Of a DNA stretch of 64,000 nt, positions 43,854 through 52,295 are shown piece by piece. Source of the stretch: Paenibacillus nanensis (lineage in GTDB: Bacteria > Bacillota > Bacilli > Paenibacillales > Paenibacillaceae); NCBI RefSeq assembly GCF_003583765.1, contig NZ_QXQA01000021.1:1-64000 (forward strand), given 5' to 3'. The translations under genes and the position numbers were made by a program. Every line of letters begins with the position of its first letter. Position 1 is the first letter of the stretch. The notes under the pieces were generated by a model, which was not told where the DNA came from, made no database searches, and saw only the letters and a program-made list of their open reading frames with translations.

Positions 43854-45569
43854 TTAGACGAGCATGCCGCCCTTTTCTCTGTACTTCAAAATACCTTCCG
43901 CCGCCCGGTAAGCGAGCGCGCCCACCGTTCCGGTAGGATTGTAGCCCGCGTTTTGCGGGAAGCTGCTTGCCCCTACGACAAACACGTTTTCCGCGTCCCA
44001 CATTTGACTGTAATTGTTGACGGCGGACGTTCCCGGCTCAGCGCCCATAATGACGCCGCCCGTGTTATGCGTCGATTGGTACATCGTAATTTCGTACGGG
44101 CCAAGCTCCTTCATATATTCCACGTTATCCGCGCCCATCTCTTTCATAATATCGGCGCAGCGCTCCGCCAAAAACTTCGCCATCTCGCGGTCTTGATCCT
44201 CGAAGTCGAACGTGATGCGCATAAGCGGATCGCCGAATGCGTCCTTGTAGGTCGGATCCAGATCGATATAGTGATGCTTGTAAGCCATCGACGAGCCTTG
44301 TACCCCAACGGACAGCGTACGAGTCGCGTAATGAAGCGACTGCTTCTTAAACTCCTTGCCCCAAGTCGCCGTGCCTTGCGGCACCGGGTTGTTTTGGATC
44401 GGTCTGGCGCCCGTCTGGGTCAGGGCAATAACGCCTCCGTGGATGAAATTCAAATTGCTATGGTCGAAGTTGTCGCCGTTATAGTCATCAATCGATACGC
44501 CTAGAGCGCCCGCTCCAGCGAACGTATTGAACTGCTTATCCTCAAAAAAGCCTAAGGCGCTTCCTTTGATAACTTGATACGCGTAGTTCGCCCCGATGAC
44601 ACCTCGGCCAGTGGACGGATCATAAGGCGCGCCCAGCTCGGACGTCAGCAGCAGCCGCACGTTATTGAACACGTAGCTGGTCACAACAACGATATCCGCC
44701 GGCTGAATAATTTCTTCGCCCGTCGTCACGTCTATGTACATCACGCCTGTCGCCTTGCCGCCTTTGTGCAAAATCCGGCGGACATTGGAATGCGTGCGGA
44801 TCTGGAATTTGCCTGTTTTGTTCGCAACCGGAATGACGGTTACGACAGGATCGGCCTTCGCGCCGTATTCGCAGCCGAAACGTTCGCAATAACCGCAATA
44901 TTGGCAGGCTGCCCGGGCTACGCCGTCCGGATTCGTATAGTTTTCCGACAGATTGGCCGACGGCAAAATATACGGATGCAGGTTCAGCTTTTGCGCCGCA
45001 TCAACAAACATTTGCATCGGCGGACTTTTCTTCATCGGCGGAGTCGGATACGGATTGCTCCGTTTGCCGCCCAGCGGATTCTCTTCCCCGGAAATGCCGG
45101 CCATCTTCTCGAACTTATCGAAATACGGCTCAAGCTCTTCATAGGTGATGCCCCAGTCCCGAATCGTCATTTCGGGCGGGATTTTATTTTTGCCGTACCG
45201 TTCGATCGTTTTGCTTCTAATTTGGAAATCGTAAGGAAGGAACCGGTATGTCTGTCCGTTCCAATGCACGCCGGATCCGCCAAGATTGTCTCCCAGCAGG
45301 AAAGAACCGTACTGCCTCATCGGCAAAGCGCGAATTTTCTCGTTGCTGCGGAATGTTATCGTTTCTTTGGACAGATCCTGCATCAATTCGTAGCGCAAGG
45401 CGTACCGCAGCTCATCGTGCACCATGAAATAATCTTCCGTTTTTCTCTCCTTGCCTCTCTCGAGACCTACTACGTTTAAGCCGGCTTTTGTCAGTTCGGA
45501 GGCAATGATGCCGCCCGCCCAACCGACGCCTACGATGACTACATCCGTTTTTGGTAATGTCTTCGCCAT
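43854..45569 (-). CDS. GMC-family flavin dehydrogenase, catalytic subunit
   Basis: A 571-residue FAD enzyme of the GMC oxidoreductase family. The N-terminal FAD motif is VGVGWAGGIIASE (about 13-25). A cysteine cluster CQYCGYCERFGC (about 220-231) resembles the iron-sulfur site of bacterial membrane FAD dehydrogenases. C-terminal THNTGGVIMG and NPTGTVGALA are typical of the family. The ATG at 45569 has GGGAGG upstream. It has no signal peptide of its own, while the partner encoded just upstream has a twin-arginine signal, so the two are probably exported as a folded complex. The sugar or alcohol substrate is unknown. Confidence 0.87.
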   Translation of the reverse strand: MAKTLPKTDVVIVGVGWAGGIIASELTKAGLNVVGLERGKERKTEDYFMVHDELRYALRYELMQDLSKETITFRSNEKIRALPMRQYGSFLLGDNLGGSGVHWNGQTYRFLPYDFQIRSKTIERYGKNKIPPEMTIRDWGITYEELEPYFDKFEKMAGISGEENPLGGKRSNPYPTPPMKKSPPMQMFVDAAQKLNLHPYILPSANLSENYTNPDGVARAACQYCGYCERFGCEYGAKADPVVTVIPVANKTGKFQIRTHSNVRRILHKGGKATGVMYIDVTTGEEIIQPADIVVVTSYVFNNVRLLLTSELGAPYDPSTGRGVIGANYAYQVIKGSALGFFEDKQFNTFAGAGALGVSIDDYNGDNFDHSNLNFIHGGVIALTQTGARPIQNNPVPQGTATWGKEFKKQSLHYATRTLSVGVQGSSMAYKHHYIDLDPTYKDAFGDPLMRITFDFEDQDREMAKFLAERCADIMKEMGADNVEYMKELGPYEITMYQSTHNTGGVIMGAEPGTSAVNNYSQMWDAENVFVVGASSFPQNAGYNPTGTVGALAYRAAEGILKYREKGGMLV

Positions 45570-45591
45570 GCTATCCTCCCGCTTCGCCGCC

Positions 45592-46482
45592 TTAAGAGCC
45601 CATATGTGCCTGCAGGCTGGTCGGCTCCATCTTGGTAAAATCTTTGTCAATCACATTGGCATAGCTCATTTGGGCGCCCGGATAATTTCGCATCCGCCAG
45701 CCGTCCATATTATTGTTGCCGCCATACAGCGGATCGCTATAGACGCCTTCAATCGTGGCGCTCCGCAGCATTTTGAAGAAGGTGCTCGCCGTAATCGTCG
45801 TCAGCTTCGCTTCATCGGATTCGAAAGCTTTCAGCACCTCGTCCTGCTGCTCCGCCTCAAGCGCGGCGAAGCCTTTGCTGTACTTCGTCATGCTGTAGTT
45901 CTCCATCTCGCGAAGGCCGATATCAAAAATTTCTCTGCGCTTCAGCCTGCCTTGATAGCCCTGCGTTTTCTCGCCGGCATAGAATGGAGGCTGCATATAA
46001 TCACGCCCGTTAAAGCCCCAATCTCCGGCGAGCTGGTGATCGATAAAAAAGGCGACGCCCAGCTTGCTTGCGCCCGGCCCCAGATCGTCCTCGGGAAAAA
46101 TGCGTTCGGTCGCGCTGTCGACGATGCGGAACTGCGCAGGCGTGAAATACATAAGCGCCCGGTTGTAGTTAGGTGCAGCGGTCTCTTTGTTGTCATCGGC
46201 AGGAGCCGCTTCCTCCTGCTTGTTCCCTTCATTGTCGTTCGCGCAGCCGAACAGCGTGCTCAGTGCTCCCCCTACTGCGAGAGTTCCGAGCACATAACCG
46301 GAATTGACAAGGAATTTGCGCCGCGAACGGTCATGGACACCGGCAGATTCCCGTACGTCCGTATCGGATGTTATATCGCTGCTTAGAGCCGATCCGGCTT
46401 GCTCGCCTGTCGATTGCTGTTCCGGCTCGCTGCCTTCCGCCGGCTTCTCCGCCACCATCTCATTACTGTTGTTCCGTACCAC
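45592..46482 (-). CDS. Gluconate 2-dehydrogenase subunit 3-family protein with Tat signal
   Basis: A 296-residue partner subunit. A long Glu/Ser-rich n-region (1-51) precedes a twin-arginine signal SRRKFLV (about 53-59), a hydrophobic stretch and a possible lipobox LFGC (Cys80). The gluconate_2-dh3 domain follows (about 105-290). The GTG at 46482 is chosen because GGAGG lies 6 nt upstream. It lies 22 bp before the GMC gene. In FAD-glucose dehydrogenase complexes the equivalent gamma subunit carries the flavin subunit through Tat, and the same is expected here. Confidence 0.85.
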   Translation of the reverse strand: MVRNNSNEMVAEKPAEGSEPEQQSTGEQAGSALSSDITSDTDVRESAGVHDRSRRKFLVNSGYVLGTLAVGGALSTLFGCANDNEGNKQEEAAPADDNKETAAPNYNRALMYFTPAQFRIVDSATERIFPEDDLGPGASKLGVAFFIDHQLAGDWGFNGRDYMQPPFYAGEKTQGYQGRLKRREIFDIGLREMENYSMTKYSKGFAALEAEQQDEVLKAFESDEAKLTTITASTFFKMLRSATIEGVYSDPLYGGNNNMDGWRMRNYPGAQMSYANVIDKDFTKMEPTSLQAHMGS

Positions 46483-46607
46483 ACTTACACCTCCATAATG
46501 CTGCAACTTGATGTATTCCGGCTTATTATTTTCCAATTGCGCATGAATATTCATTTGATGCCATGGGCTATCCTAACAACGACATTTGAATGAGCTAACG
46601 GAGGTAG

Positions 46608-47387
46608 ATGACCCAGATGAAAACATCGATGAAGCTGTTCGCGCTTACGGCCGCGGCGCTGATTGCTTTAACAGGCTGCGGGGGCAATAACGGAGGCAAT
46701 AACGGGAACACAGGCAATAACGCAGGCAACGCATCCGAAGGACAGAACAACCACGAGAACCACCAAGCGGAGAATAACGCCAACAACAACGGCAACAACA
46801 ATAACGGCTTAAGCGCGAACGCGATGCGCGATTCCTCGCTTATCCCGAGCGAAAACGGGCAAAAAACGTATACGACCAATAATCTCGGCCAAACCACTTA
46901 CGGCATGGGAACCTCCGTCTACAGCATGATCGGCAGCTCGGGGCTGCACTCGAACGGCTTCTCCGCTCATCTGGAGTCGCGCCTCAGCGGCGCGGGCATC
47001 GAGGATGTGCGCGTCTTCGTGTTCGACGATACCGTCGTGCTGGCAACCGCAAAGCGCGATGCCTCCGCTTCCAGCAGCGATGAGCTTCAGCGCAGATTAC
47101 TCGACCCGCAGGAGGGCATGTCCGCCAGGGGCGTGACGCCCCGCTTAGGTATTGGCGGCGTGACAGGCAACAGCAGCAATACGGACCACGATAACCTGAC
47201 CATGGCCGCCTCTCAAATCAAGACATTGATGGGCGCCGAGGTGAAGGTGTTGACCGTTGAAGGCGCGGAAGCGGTGCAGGCAATCGAAAAAATTCGCGCC
47301 GGCGCGCTTGCCGACAACATGTCGCCGGATCAAATCGCGCGCGACATCGGCAATCTTCTGCGGTTGGTGAAGAACGGACAGCAATAG
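46608..47387 (+). CDS. YhcN/YlaJ-family spore lipoprotein
   Basis: A 259-residue lipoprotein with lipobox LTGC, an Asn/Gly/His-rich tether (about 25-70) and a YhcN/YlaJ domain (about 115-255). Family members are sporulation- or germination-associated lipoproteins. Two ATG codons, 46608 and 46617, both follow the same GGAGG site, the first very close and the second rather far. It is divergent from the flavin dehydrogenase operon and convergent with rarD. Confidence 0.82.
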   Translation: MTQMKTSMKLFALTAAALIALTGCGGNNGGNNGNTGNNAGNASEGQNNHENHQAENNANNNGNNNNGLSANAMRDSSLIPSENGQKTYTTNNLGQTTYGMGTSVYSMIGSSGLHSNGFSAHLESRLSGAGIEDVRVFVFDDTVVLATAKRDASASSSDELQRRLLDPQEGMSARGVTPRLGIGGVTGNSSNTDHDNLTMAASQIKTLMGAEVKVLTVEGAEAVQAIEKIRAGALADNMSPDQIARDIGNLLRLVKNGQQ

Positions 47388-47409
47388 CGGGAATTCCTCC
47401 GCCAATACC

Positions 47410-47457
47410 AAAAAGCCCATCCGCAGCGCCTTACGGCGCCGTCCGGATGGGCTTTTT
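47410..47457. terminator. Strong bidirectional terminator
   Basis: AAAAGCCCATCCG pairs with CGGATGGGCTTTT, with an inner GGCGCC-like stem and T-tracts in both directions. It lies between the lipoprotein gene and rarD. Confidence 0.88.
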
Positions 47458-47470
47458 TCGCATGTACAGG

Positions 47471-48361
47471 TTATCTAGCCGCAGGATTCGGAGATTTGGC
47501 CCTCCGGATGGAGGACATCGCGAATACGACGAGCGCCGCCCAGATCAGGGAGAAGCTCACAAGCAGCACCGTCGAGATGTGTTCATCAAAAACAAGCACG
47601 CTGAGCAGCAGCGTAATCGAAGGCCCGATATATTGGACGAAACCAAGCGTTGAGAGCGGCAGCTGCTTCGCCGCCTTGGCGAAAAAGAGCAGCGGAAGCG
47701 CCGTCGCCGCTCCCGCAAGCAGCAGGAGGAGCAAAGATCCGGCGGACAGCGACCACGCGGTGGCCGTATGAGTCGCCCCCAAATAGATCCAGTACAGGAG
47801 TGCGAGAGGCGTCACGACCGCCGTTTCCATAAACAGGCCGAGGCTGGATTCGAGCGAGACCTTTTTCTTGGCAAGGCCGTACAGCCCGAAGCTGAGCGCG
47901 AGCGACACCGAAATCCAAGGGAATCTGCCATAGTCGATCGCGACGAACAATACGCCCGCACCGGCGAGAGCGACCGCTAGCCATTGTCCTTTGCTTGGCT
48001 TCTCCCGCAGGAACAAGATGCCTAGCAGCACGTTTAACAACGGGGTCAAATAATAGCCGAGACTGGTCTCCACGACATGACCGTTATTGACGGCCCATAT
48101 GAAGATCATCCAGTTCGCCGTGATAAGCAGGCTGCTAACCGTCAAGGACAGCAAGGACGACCGGTTCGCCGCCAGCGCCCTCAGCTCGCTCCATTTGCGC
48201 TGCGCCGCAATGAGAATCGCAACGAACACAAAGGACCAGATGATCCGGTGAGACAAAATTTCTCCCGCGGGCGTCGTCTCGAACAGCTTCCAATAAAGCG
48301 GGAGAAGTCCCCACATGATGTATGCAATAATGGCGTATAGTAATCCGTTCTTCATCTTCAT
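47471..48361 (-). CDS. rarD: RarD/EamA-family permease
   Basis: A 296-residue membrane protein with ten hydrophobic segments in two EamA repeats. RarD landmarks are the N-terminal YIMWGLLPLYWK and LSHRIIWS segments. The family is assigned to drug/metabolite export; the actual substrate is not established. It is a single leftward gene, divergent from tRNA-Asp. Confidence 0.85.
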   Translation of the reverse strand: MKMKNGLLYAIIAYIMWGLLPLYWKLFETTPAGEILSHRIIWSFVFVAILIAAQRKWSELRALAANRSSLLSLTVSSLLITANWMIFIWAVNNGHVVETSLGYYLTPLLNVLLGILFLREKPSKGQWLAVALAGAGVLFVAIDYGRFPWISVSLALSFGLYGLAKKKVSLESSLGLFMETAVVTPLALLYWIYLGATHTATAWSLSAGSLLLLLLAGAATALPLLFFAKAAKQLPLSTLGFVQYIGPSITLLLSVLVFDEHISTVLLVSFSLIWAALVVFAMSSIRRAKSPNPAAR

Positions 48362-48495
48362 GCTCCGTTCTAGTAAGGTTCTGTATGAATCATGAACGGA
48401 ATTATACTACCGATCGGGCGGCTGTACAACAAAATGAAAAATGGGCATCCATTAGGGGAATTTTGTTCCAAAAAAGCACGGCTTGAAAAAATAGC

Positions 48496-48524
48496 TTGCC
48501 AAGGACTGACACGCATGGTAAGAT
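48496..48524 (+). promoter_or_regulatory. Sigma-A promoter of tRNA-Asp
   Basis: TTGCCA (48496-48501), a 17-bp spacer and TAAGAT (48519-48524) lie 35 bp upstream of the tRNA 5' end. Confidence 0.7.
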
Positions 48525-48558
48525 ACTTCTTGTGTCTGAGAGACACGCCTAATCGTGT

Positions 48559-48635
48559 GGAGCCGTGGTGTAGAGGCCTAACATGCCTGCCTGTCACGCA
48601 GGAGACCGCGGGTTCGAATCCCGTCGGCTCCGCCA
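48559..48635 (+). tRNA. tRNA-Asp (GTC anticodon)
   Basis: A 77-nt tRNA including an encoded CCA end. The acceptor stem GGAGCCG pairs with CGGCTCC. The anticodon arm CCTGC-CTGTCAC-GCAGG gives anticodon GUC. The T arm has the normal GTTCGAATC loop. It is followed by its own terminator and then by the gene for the enzyme that glutamylates queuosine in this same tRNA. Confidence 0.97.
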
Positions 48636-48681
48636 TTTACAAATCGTTGCTCAGACCGGGCAATATACATATTTTCAGAAG

Positions 48682-48706
48682 AGAGCGGCGGCAGCTGCTC
48701 TTTTTT
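48682..48706 (+). terminator. Terminator of tRNA-Asp
   Basis: AGAGCGGC pairs with GCTGCTCT (one G-U) across a GGCA loop, followed by six T. It lies 47 bp after the tRNA and 38 bp before the gluQRS start, so it could also act as an attenuator of read-through into gluQRS. Confidence 0.75.
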
Positions 48707-48743
48707 GCATAGGAAAAAAGCTTGTACATAAGGAGGGTGCAGG

Positions 48744-49712
48744 ATGAAACGAAGGGGACGATTCGCTCCGACGCCATCGGGGCTGCTCCATATCGGCAAC
48801 GCATTAAGCGCGCTTGCGGCCTGGCTGCAAATTCGGCAGGCAGACGGAGAGTTTATATTGCGGATCGAAGATATCGATAAGCCGCGGTCCCGGCCCGCTT
48901 ATGCGGAGCAGCAGCAGGACGATCTGCTCTGGCTCGGCATCGATTGGGATGAAGGGCCGCGCGCAGGCGGTCCTCATGCGCCGTACGAGCAGAGCAAGCG
49001 CGAAGAGCTGTATGAAGACGCGCTCCAGGAGCTGCTGCGCAAAGGACGAACCTATCCCTGCTACTGCAGCCGGAGCGAGCTGGCCTCTATCGCAAGCGCT
49101 CCGCACGGTCTCTCCTCCGAAGGCGCGGCTTATCCCGGCTTTTGCAGGCATCTCACCGACGAAGAACGCGCGGAGAAAGAAGCGAAAAAAACGCCGGCCC
49201 TTCGGTTTATTATGCCTCCGGAGCCGATCGAGTTCCTCGACGGCTCGTCCGACTCGCCTATTCGTTATGACGGAGACGCGCTTGGCGATTTCGTCGTCAA
49301 ACGCGCCGACGGCATGTACAGCTACCAGCTTGCCGTTACGGTGGATGATGCGGCCATGGGCATAACGGACGTATTGCGCGGAGCGGATCTGCTGGATTCG
49401 ACGCCCCGCCAGCTTGCCCTGTACGAGGCGCTCGGCAAGCAGCCGCCTTCGTTCACCCATGTGCCGCTCGTCATGAGCGAGAGCGGCGAACGGCTGTCCA
49501 AGCGCGACAAATCGCTTACGCTTGCCTCCATTCGGGATGGCGGCGCGCAGCCGGAGCGGCTAGTCGGGGCTATCGCTTATATGGCAGGCTGGGTGGACCG
49601 GCTTGAGCCGGTCGCATCCCGCGAGCTGATCCCGCTGTACCGGACGCCCCGCCAATCGGACGGTCCGTTTATTTTAACGGATCGGCTGCTGAGCTGGATT
49701 ACAGAATCGTAA
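48744..49712 (+). CDS. gluQ: Glutamyl-queuosine tRNA(Asp) synthetase
   Basis: A 322-residue paralogue of the glutamyl-tRNA synthetase catalytic domain without an anticodon-binding domain. It keeps HIGN (16-19), RLSKRD as the KMSKS equivalent, and the zinc site Cys106-x-Cys108, Tyr130, Cys134 typical of GluQRS. The enzyme attaches glutamate to queuosine-34 of tRNA-Asp. GGAGGG precedes the ATG. The gene lies about 110 bp after the gene for its substrate, tRNA-Asp(GUC). Confidence 0.9.
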   Translation: MKRRGRFAPTPSGLLHIGNALSALAAWLQIRQADGEFILRIEDIDKPRSRPAYAEQQQDDLLWLGIDWDEGPRAGGPHAPYEQSKREELYEDALQELLRKGRTYPCYCSRSELASIASAPHGLSSEGAAYPGFCRHLTDEERAEKEAKKTPALRFIMPPEPIEFLDGSSDSPIRYDGDALGDFVVKRADGMYSYQLAVTVDDAAMGITDVLRGADLLDSTPRQLALYEALGKQPPSFTHVPLVMSESGERLSKRDKSLTLASIRDGGAQPERLVGAIAYMAGWVDRLEPVASRELIPLYRTPRQSDGPFILTDRLLSWITES

Positions 49713-49718
49713 TCGGGC

Positions 49719-50123
49719 CTAGCCCTGTATCGTCTTGACGTAAAACGTTCTCGTCCGCGGCCCGTCGAACTCGCAGAAATAGATGCCCTGCCAGGTGCCG
49801 AGCACCGGCTTTCCTTCATGAATAAGCACGGTCTGGCTCGTGCCGGTCTGGATCGCTTTCAAATGGGCCGCCGTATTGCCTTCGGCGTGGCGGTCCGCCG
49901 GATGCTCCCACGGATACAGCTCATCCAATCTGCGCAGCACGTCGCGGACAACGTCGGGATCGGCGTTTTCGTTGATCGCAATCCCGGCTGTCGTATGCGG
50001 ACAATAGACGATGGCATAGCCTTCCCTCACGCCGCTTTCCCGGACAGCCTCACGCACCATGGAAGTAATATCCGCCATTTGATCCCTCTGCCGCGTAGCG
50101 ATTTGATACGTCCGCAAGCTCAT
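49719..50123 (-). CDS. YjbQ/UPF0047 family protein
   Basis: A 134-residue protein with the family signatures CPHTTAGIAINENAD (about 41-55) and HAEGNTAAHLK, which carry the conserved His and Glu metal/substrate residues. Members have weak thiamine-phosphate synthase activity, but the true role is unsettled. The start at 50123 shares a 4-bp ATGA overlap with the ArsR/DUF2087 gene and is preceded by GGAGGCG. It is convergent with gluQRS, 6 bp apart. Confidence 0.88.
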   Translation of the reverse strand: MSLRTYQIATRQRDQMADITSMVREAVRESGVREGYAIVYCPHTTAGIAINENADPDVVRDVLRRLDELYPWEHPADRHAEGNTAAHLKAIQTGTSQTVLIHEGKPVLGTWQGIYFCEFDGPRTRTFYVKTIQG

Positions 50124-50716
50124 GACAGCGCCTCCCATCTCGTCCACAGCTCGCGCGGATTGAGCTCGTAAATTTCTTTTTCCCGGAACATGTATTGATG
50201 CATAATTAGCTCCCTCCGCAGCGTCGCAAAGTCCTCGTGATATTGCTTAATAAATGCGTTGATCTCTTTCTCCGAGTAAGAGCGTCCCTTTTCAAGCCGG
50301 GACACCATATGTTCGAGCGCAATCAGCTTCTTCTTCAACTGGCTTGGAATACTCTTCAGCCTGCCTTCCGCCGTGAAAAAATTGCGGATGACCGAAGCGC
50401 GCATCGCTTCGTTTTTTTCTTCCATCGTTTCTCCCCCTTCCGCTCCCCGGTAGATCAGCTCTTCCGTTGCGGCAGCGCTATTTTTAATAAAGTAATGGTT
50501 CAGACTGAAATAAATCGTGTTTTTATCCCGCCGCTCGTTAATGAGGCTCGCCTCTCTCAGCTTCGCCGCATGATGGGTTATCGTTGCCGGCGTGACGGAC
50601 AAACGCTCCGCCAGCTCGCCGCCGTTCAGCTCGCCGCCGGCCAGCAAAATCAGCATTCGGATTCGCGTCGGGTCGGCTAACGCTTTGTGATACGTTACCA
50701 CTTTATCTAATTGCAC
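50120..50716 (-). CDS. ArsR-type HTH regulator with DUF2087 domain
   Basis: A 198-residue protein. An N-terminal ArsR-like winged helix (about 8-80) has GGELAERLSVTPATITHHAA. A DUF2087 domain follows (about 112-190), seen as FFTAEGRLKSIPSQLKKK, YSEKEINAFI and LRRELIMHQYMFR. No metal-binding cysteines like those of ArsR sensors are present, so the signal is probably not a metal. It is coupled to the YjbQ-family gene and is divergent from an unknown gene. Confidence 0.85.
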   Translation of the reverse strand: MQLDKVVTYHKALADPTRIRMLILLAGGELNGGELAERLSVTPATITHHAAKLREASLINERRDKNTIYFSLNHYFIKNSAAATEELIYRGAEGGETMEEKNEAMRASVIRNFFTAEGRLKSIPSQLKKKLIALEHMVSRLEKGRSYSEKEINAFIKQYHEDFATLRRELIMHQYMFREKEIYELNPRELWTRWEALS

Positions 50717-50871
50717 CGCAGCAGCCCCTTTCGCATCTAATTTAATAAATATCTAATTAGATGTTTGTTAAATCGAATCATACACAAACTTTCTTTACCT
50801 GTCAATCCCATTTATTCAGGAATTGCGCCATATGGAATTTTATAGATACAATGGTTGCCGGAGGGGATATT

Positions 50872-51393
50872 TTGTTAACAGCTAAATTACGCGTTGAAGA
50901 AATGAATGCGATGGACGATCTGGCGCTGATCTCCGCTTGCTTCGCGCCTATGATTCGGGCTTACAAGGAGGCCGAGACGAAGGGAGAGGATTTCAGCGAA
51001 AGCGGGTTCCGAACCTTAAGCAAGGGTCAGCAGGCTTTGTTCCCGTTCTGGGCGTATTGCACGCATGTCGTGAAATCCGAGGCCGACCTGTATTGGTGGA
51101 CCGCTTATTTTATGGCGAGGCCGAAGCGTTGGCTAGGCGTCTTATCCGGCCTCCGCTTTTTTGGAGACATCGCGACGCTTGGCATCGCGGAGAATATGGC
51201 CGCGGCGCTCGCGATGCGAAATCATCCTCGCAGCCTGGACAGGTTCGACGCCGCATTCGACGACCTGCTTAAGGAGGCGGAGTTGGCGGACATTACCGCG
51301 AGCTTGTATGGCAGGCTCCTCGCAGGACTGCCCTCGACCTGCCGCGCGATCGCCGATCATATTAGACGCCATCCGCACGATTTTATCGCATGA
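50872..51393 (+). CDS. Hypothetical protein
   Basis: A protein of about 173 residues with no recognised family. It is rich in Ala and aromatic residues, with a Trp/Tyr-rich stretch (YWWTAYFMARPKRWLG) and predicted alpha-helix throughout, but no signal peptide. The TTG at 50872 is chosen because GGAGGGG lies 5 nt upstream; the frame is open further up to 50761 without a good ribosome site. It is divergent from the ArsR/DUF2087 gene, which may regulate it. Confidence 0.65.
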   Translation: MLTAKLRVEEMNAMDDLALISACFAPMIRAYKEAETKGEDFSESGFRTLSKGQQALFPFWAYCTHVVKSEADLYWWTAYFMARPKRWLGVLSGLRFFGDIATLGIAENMAAALAMRNHPRSLDRFDAAFDDLLKEAELADITASLYGRLLAGLPSTCRAIADHIRRHPHDFIA

Positions 51394-51449
51394 AGGGACT
51401 TCCTCGCCCCGCTTCCTCATAGGGCTGGTCATTACAGAGTGTGCAAAAT

Positions 51450-51497
51450 AAAAAACCTTCGGATCCGCCCATGAGAGGGCGCGATTCCGAAGGCTTT
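51450..51497. terminator. Terminator between convergent genes
   Basis: Read leftward, CCTTCGGAATC pairs with GGATCCGAAGG, then six T. It can serve the GNAT gene (leftward) and, less well, the hypothetical gene (rightward). Confidence 0.75.
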
Positions 51498-51502
51498 TCA
51501 CT

Positions 51503-51970
51503 TTATCCGCGCACTGCCGGCAGCTCGAATAGCGACAGCTTCACGCCGGGAGCGATCTCAATCTGTTTCGCTTCCGTAAAGCCAAAGCTTCTATATAAGG
51601 ACTTGGCCGGTTCATTCCTTTCGCCTGTGCTTACCGTTACTTTCTTATGGGCGGCAGCTCCTGCCAGCAGATGAGACAACAGCTGTCTTGCGATGCCTCT
51701 GCGGAAATAGTCCGGATGCACGACCATTCTGCAAATGTCTACGCAATTGCCATCGTCCGCAAGCTCATAGGAGACGAACCCCGCAAGCTCTTGATCAACG
51801 GTGAAGCCGATAAAGGATTCGCCGCTTTCCCGGATCGTTGCCGTCGTATCGCGCAAAGGCGGTATGTCATGGAAGCCGATCAGCTCCGCTTCGACCAGGT
51901 AGGAAGGAAGCTGCACATCTAGCATCTTTTGCGCTGTGTCCGCGTCTTTATGGTTCAATTCAACAATCAT
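51503..51970 (-). CDS. GNAT-family N-acetyltransferase
   Basis: A 155-residue acetyl-CoA-dependent acetyltransferase. The acetyl-CoA loop is RMVVHPDYFRRGIARQLL (about 80-97), and SLYRSFGFTEAK near the C-terminus is the usual GNAT end. The substrate is unknown. It is a single gene with its own terminator downstream. Confidence 0.82.
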   Translation of the reverse strand: MIVELNHKDADTAQKMLDVQLPSYLVEAELIGFHDIPPLRDTTATIRESGESFIGFTVDQELAGFVSYELADDGNCVDICRMVVHPDYFRRGIARQLLSHLLAGAAAHKKVTVSTGERNEPAKSLYRSFGFTEAKQIEIAPGVKLSLFELPAVRG

Positions 51971-52295
51971 GGCCCAACCTCTCCCGCTTCTAACGTTTCG
52001 CTCAATTTATCATATGCTCATTCTTTGGTCCAGCCTTTTTCGTTAAAGTTCCCGCTCATCAGCTCCCACGAAATACCACTGAATCAGCTTTCGACTTGAA
52101 CCGATATAATGAATTCAAGCCCAATTCGGGAAATCGCATGTCACCATTCTTAACATATAACCTAGGCATCGTTTCCATTTATAGAAATAACCTATAACTT
52201 TATAGATTTTAACATTGTAAAGCTGGTCCTTTTGTAATATATTTGAAAAGCAAAAAATTCGACATATCGATAAAATAGGAGTTAGGAGTCGTACT
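51971..52295. other. Intergenic region before the chemoreceptor gene
   Basis: A 325-bp AT-rich gap between the divergent GNAT and chemoreceptor genes. It holds the small palindrome CTATAACTTTATAG at 52192-52205. No convincing sigma-D motility promoter (TAAA-N15-GCCGATAT) was found, nor any gene. Confidence 0.5.

Noticed and set aside
52140..52290. Sigma-D motility promoter before the chemoreceptor gene
   Set aside because: TAAA-like and CGACATAT-like strings occur, but without the correct spacing.
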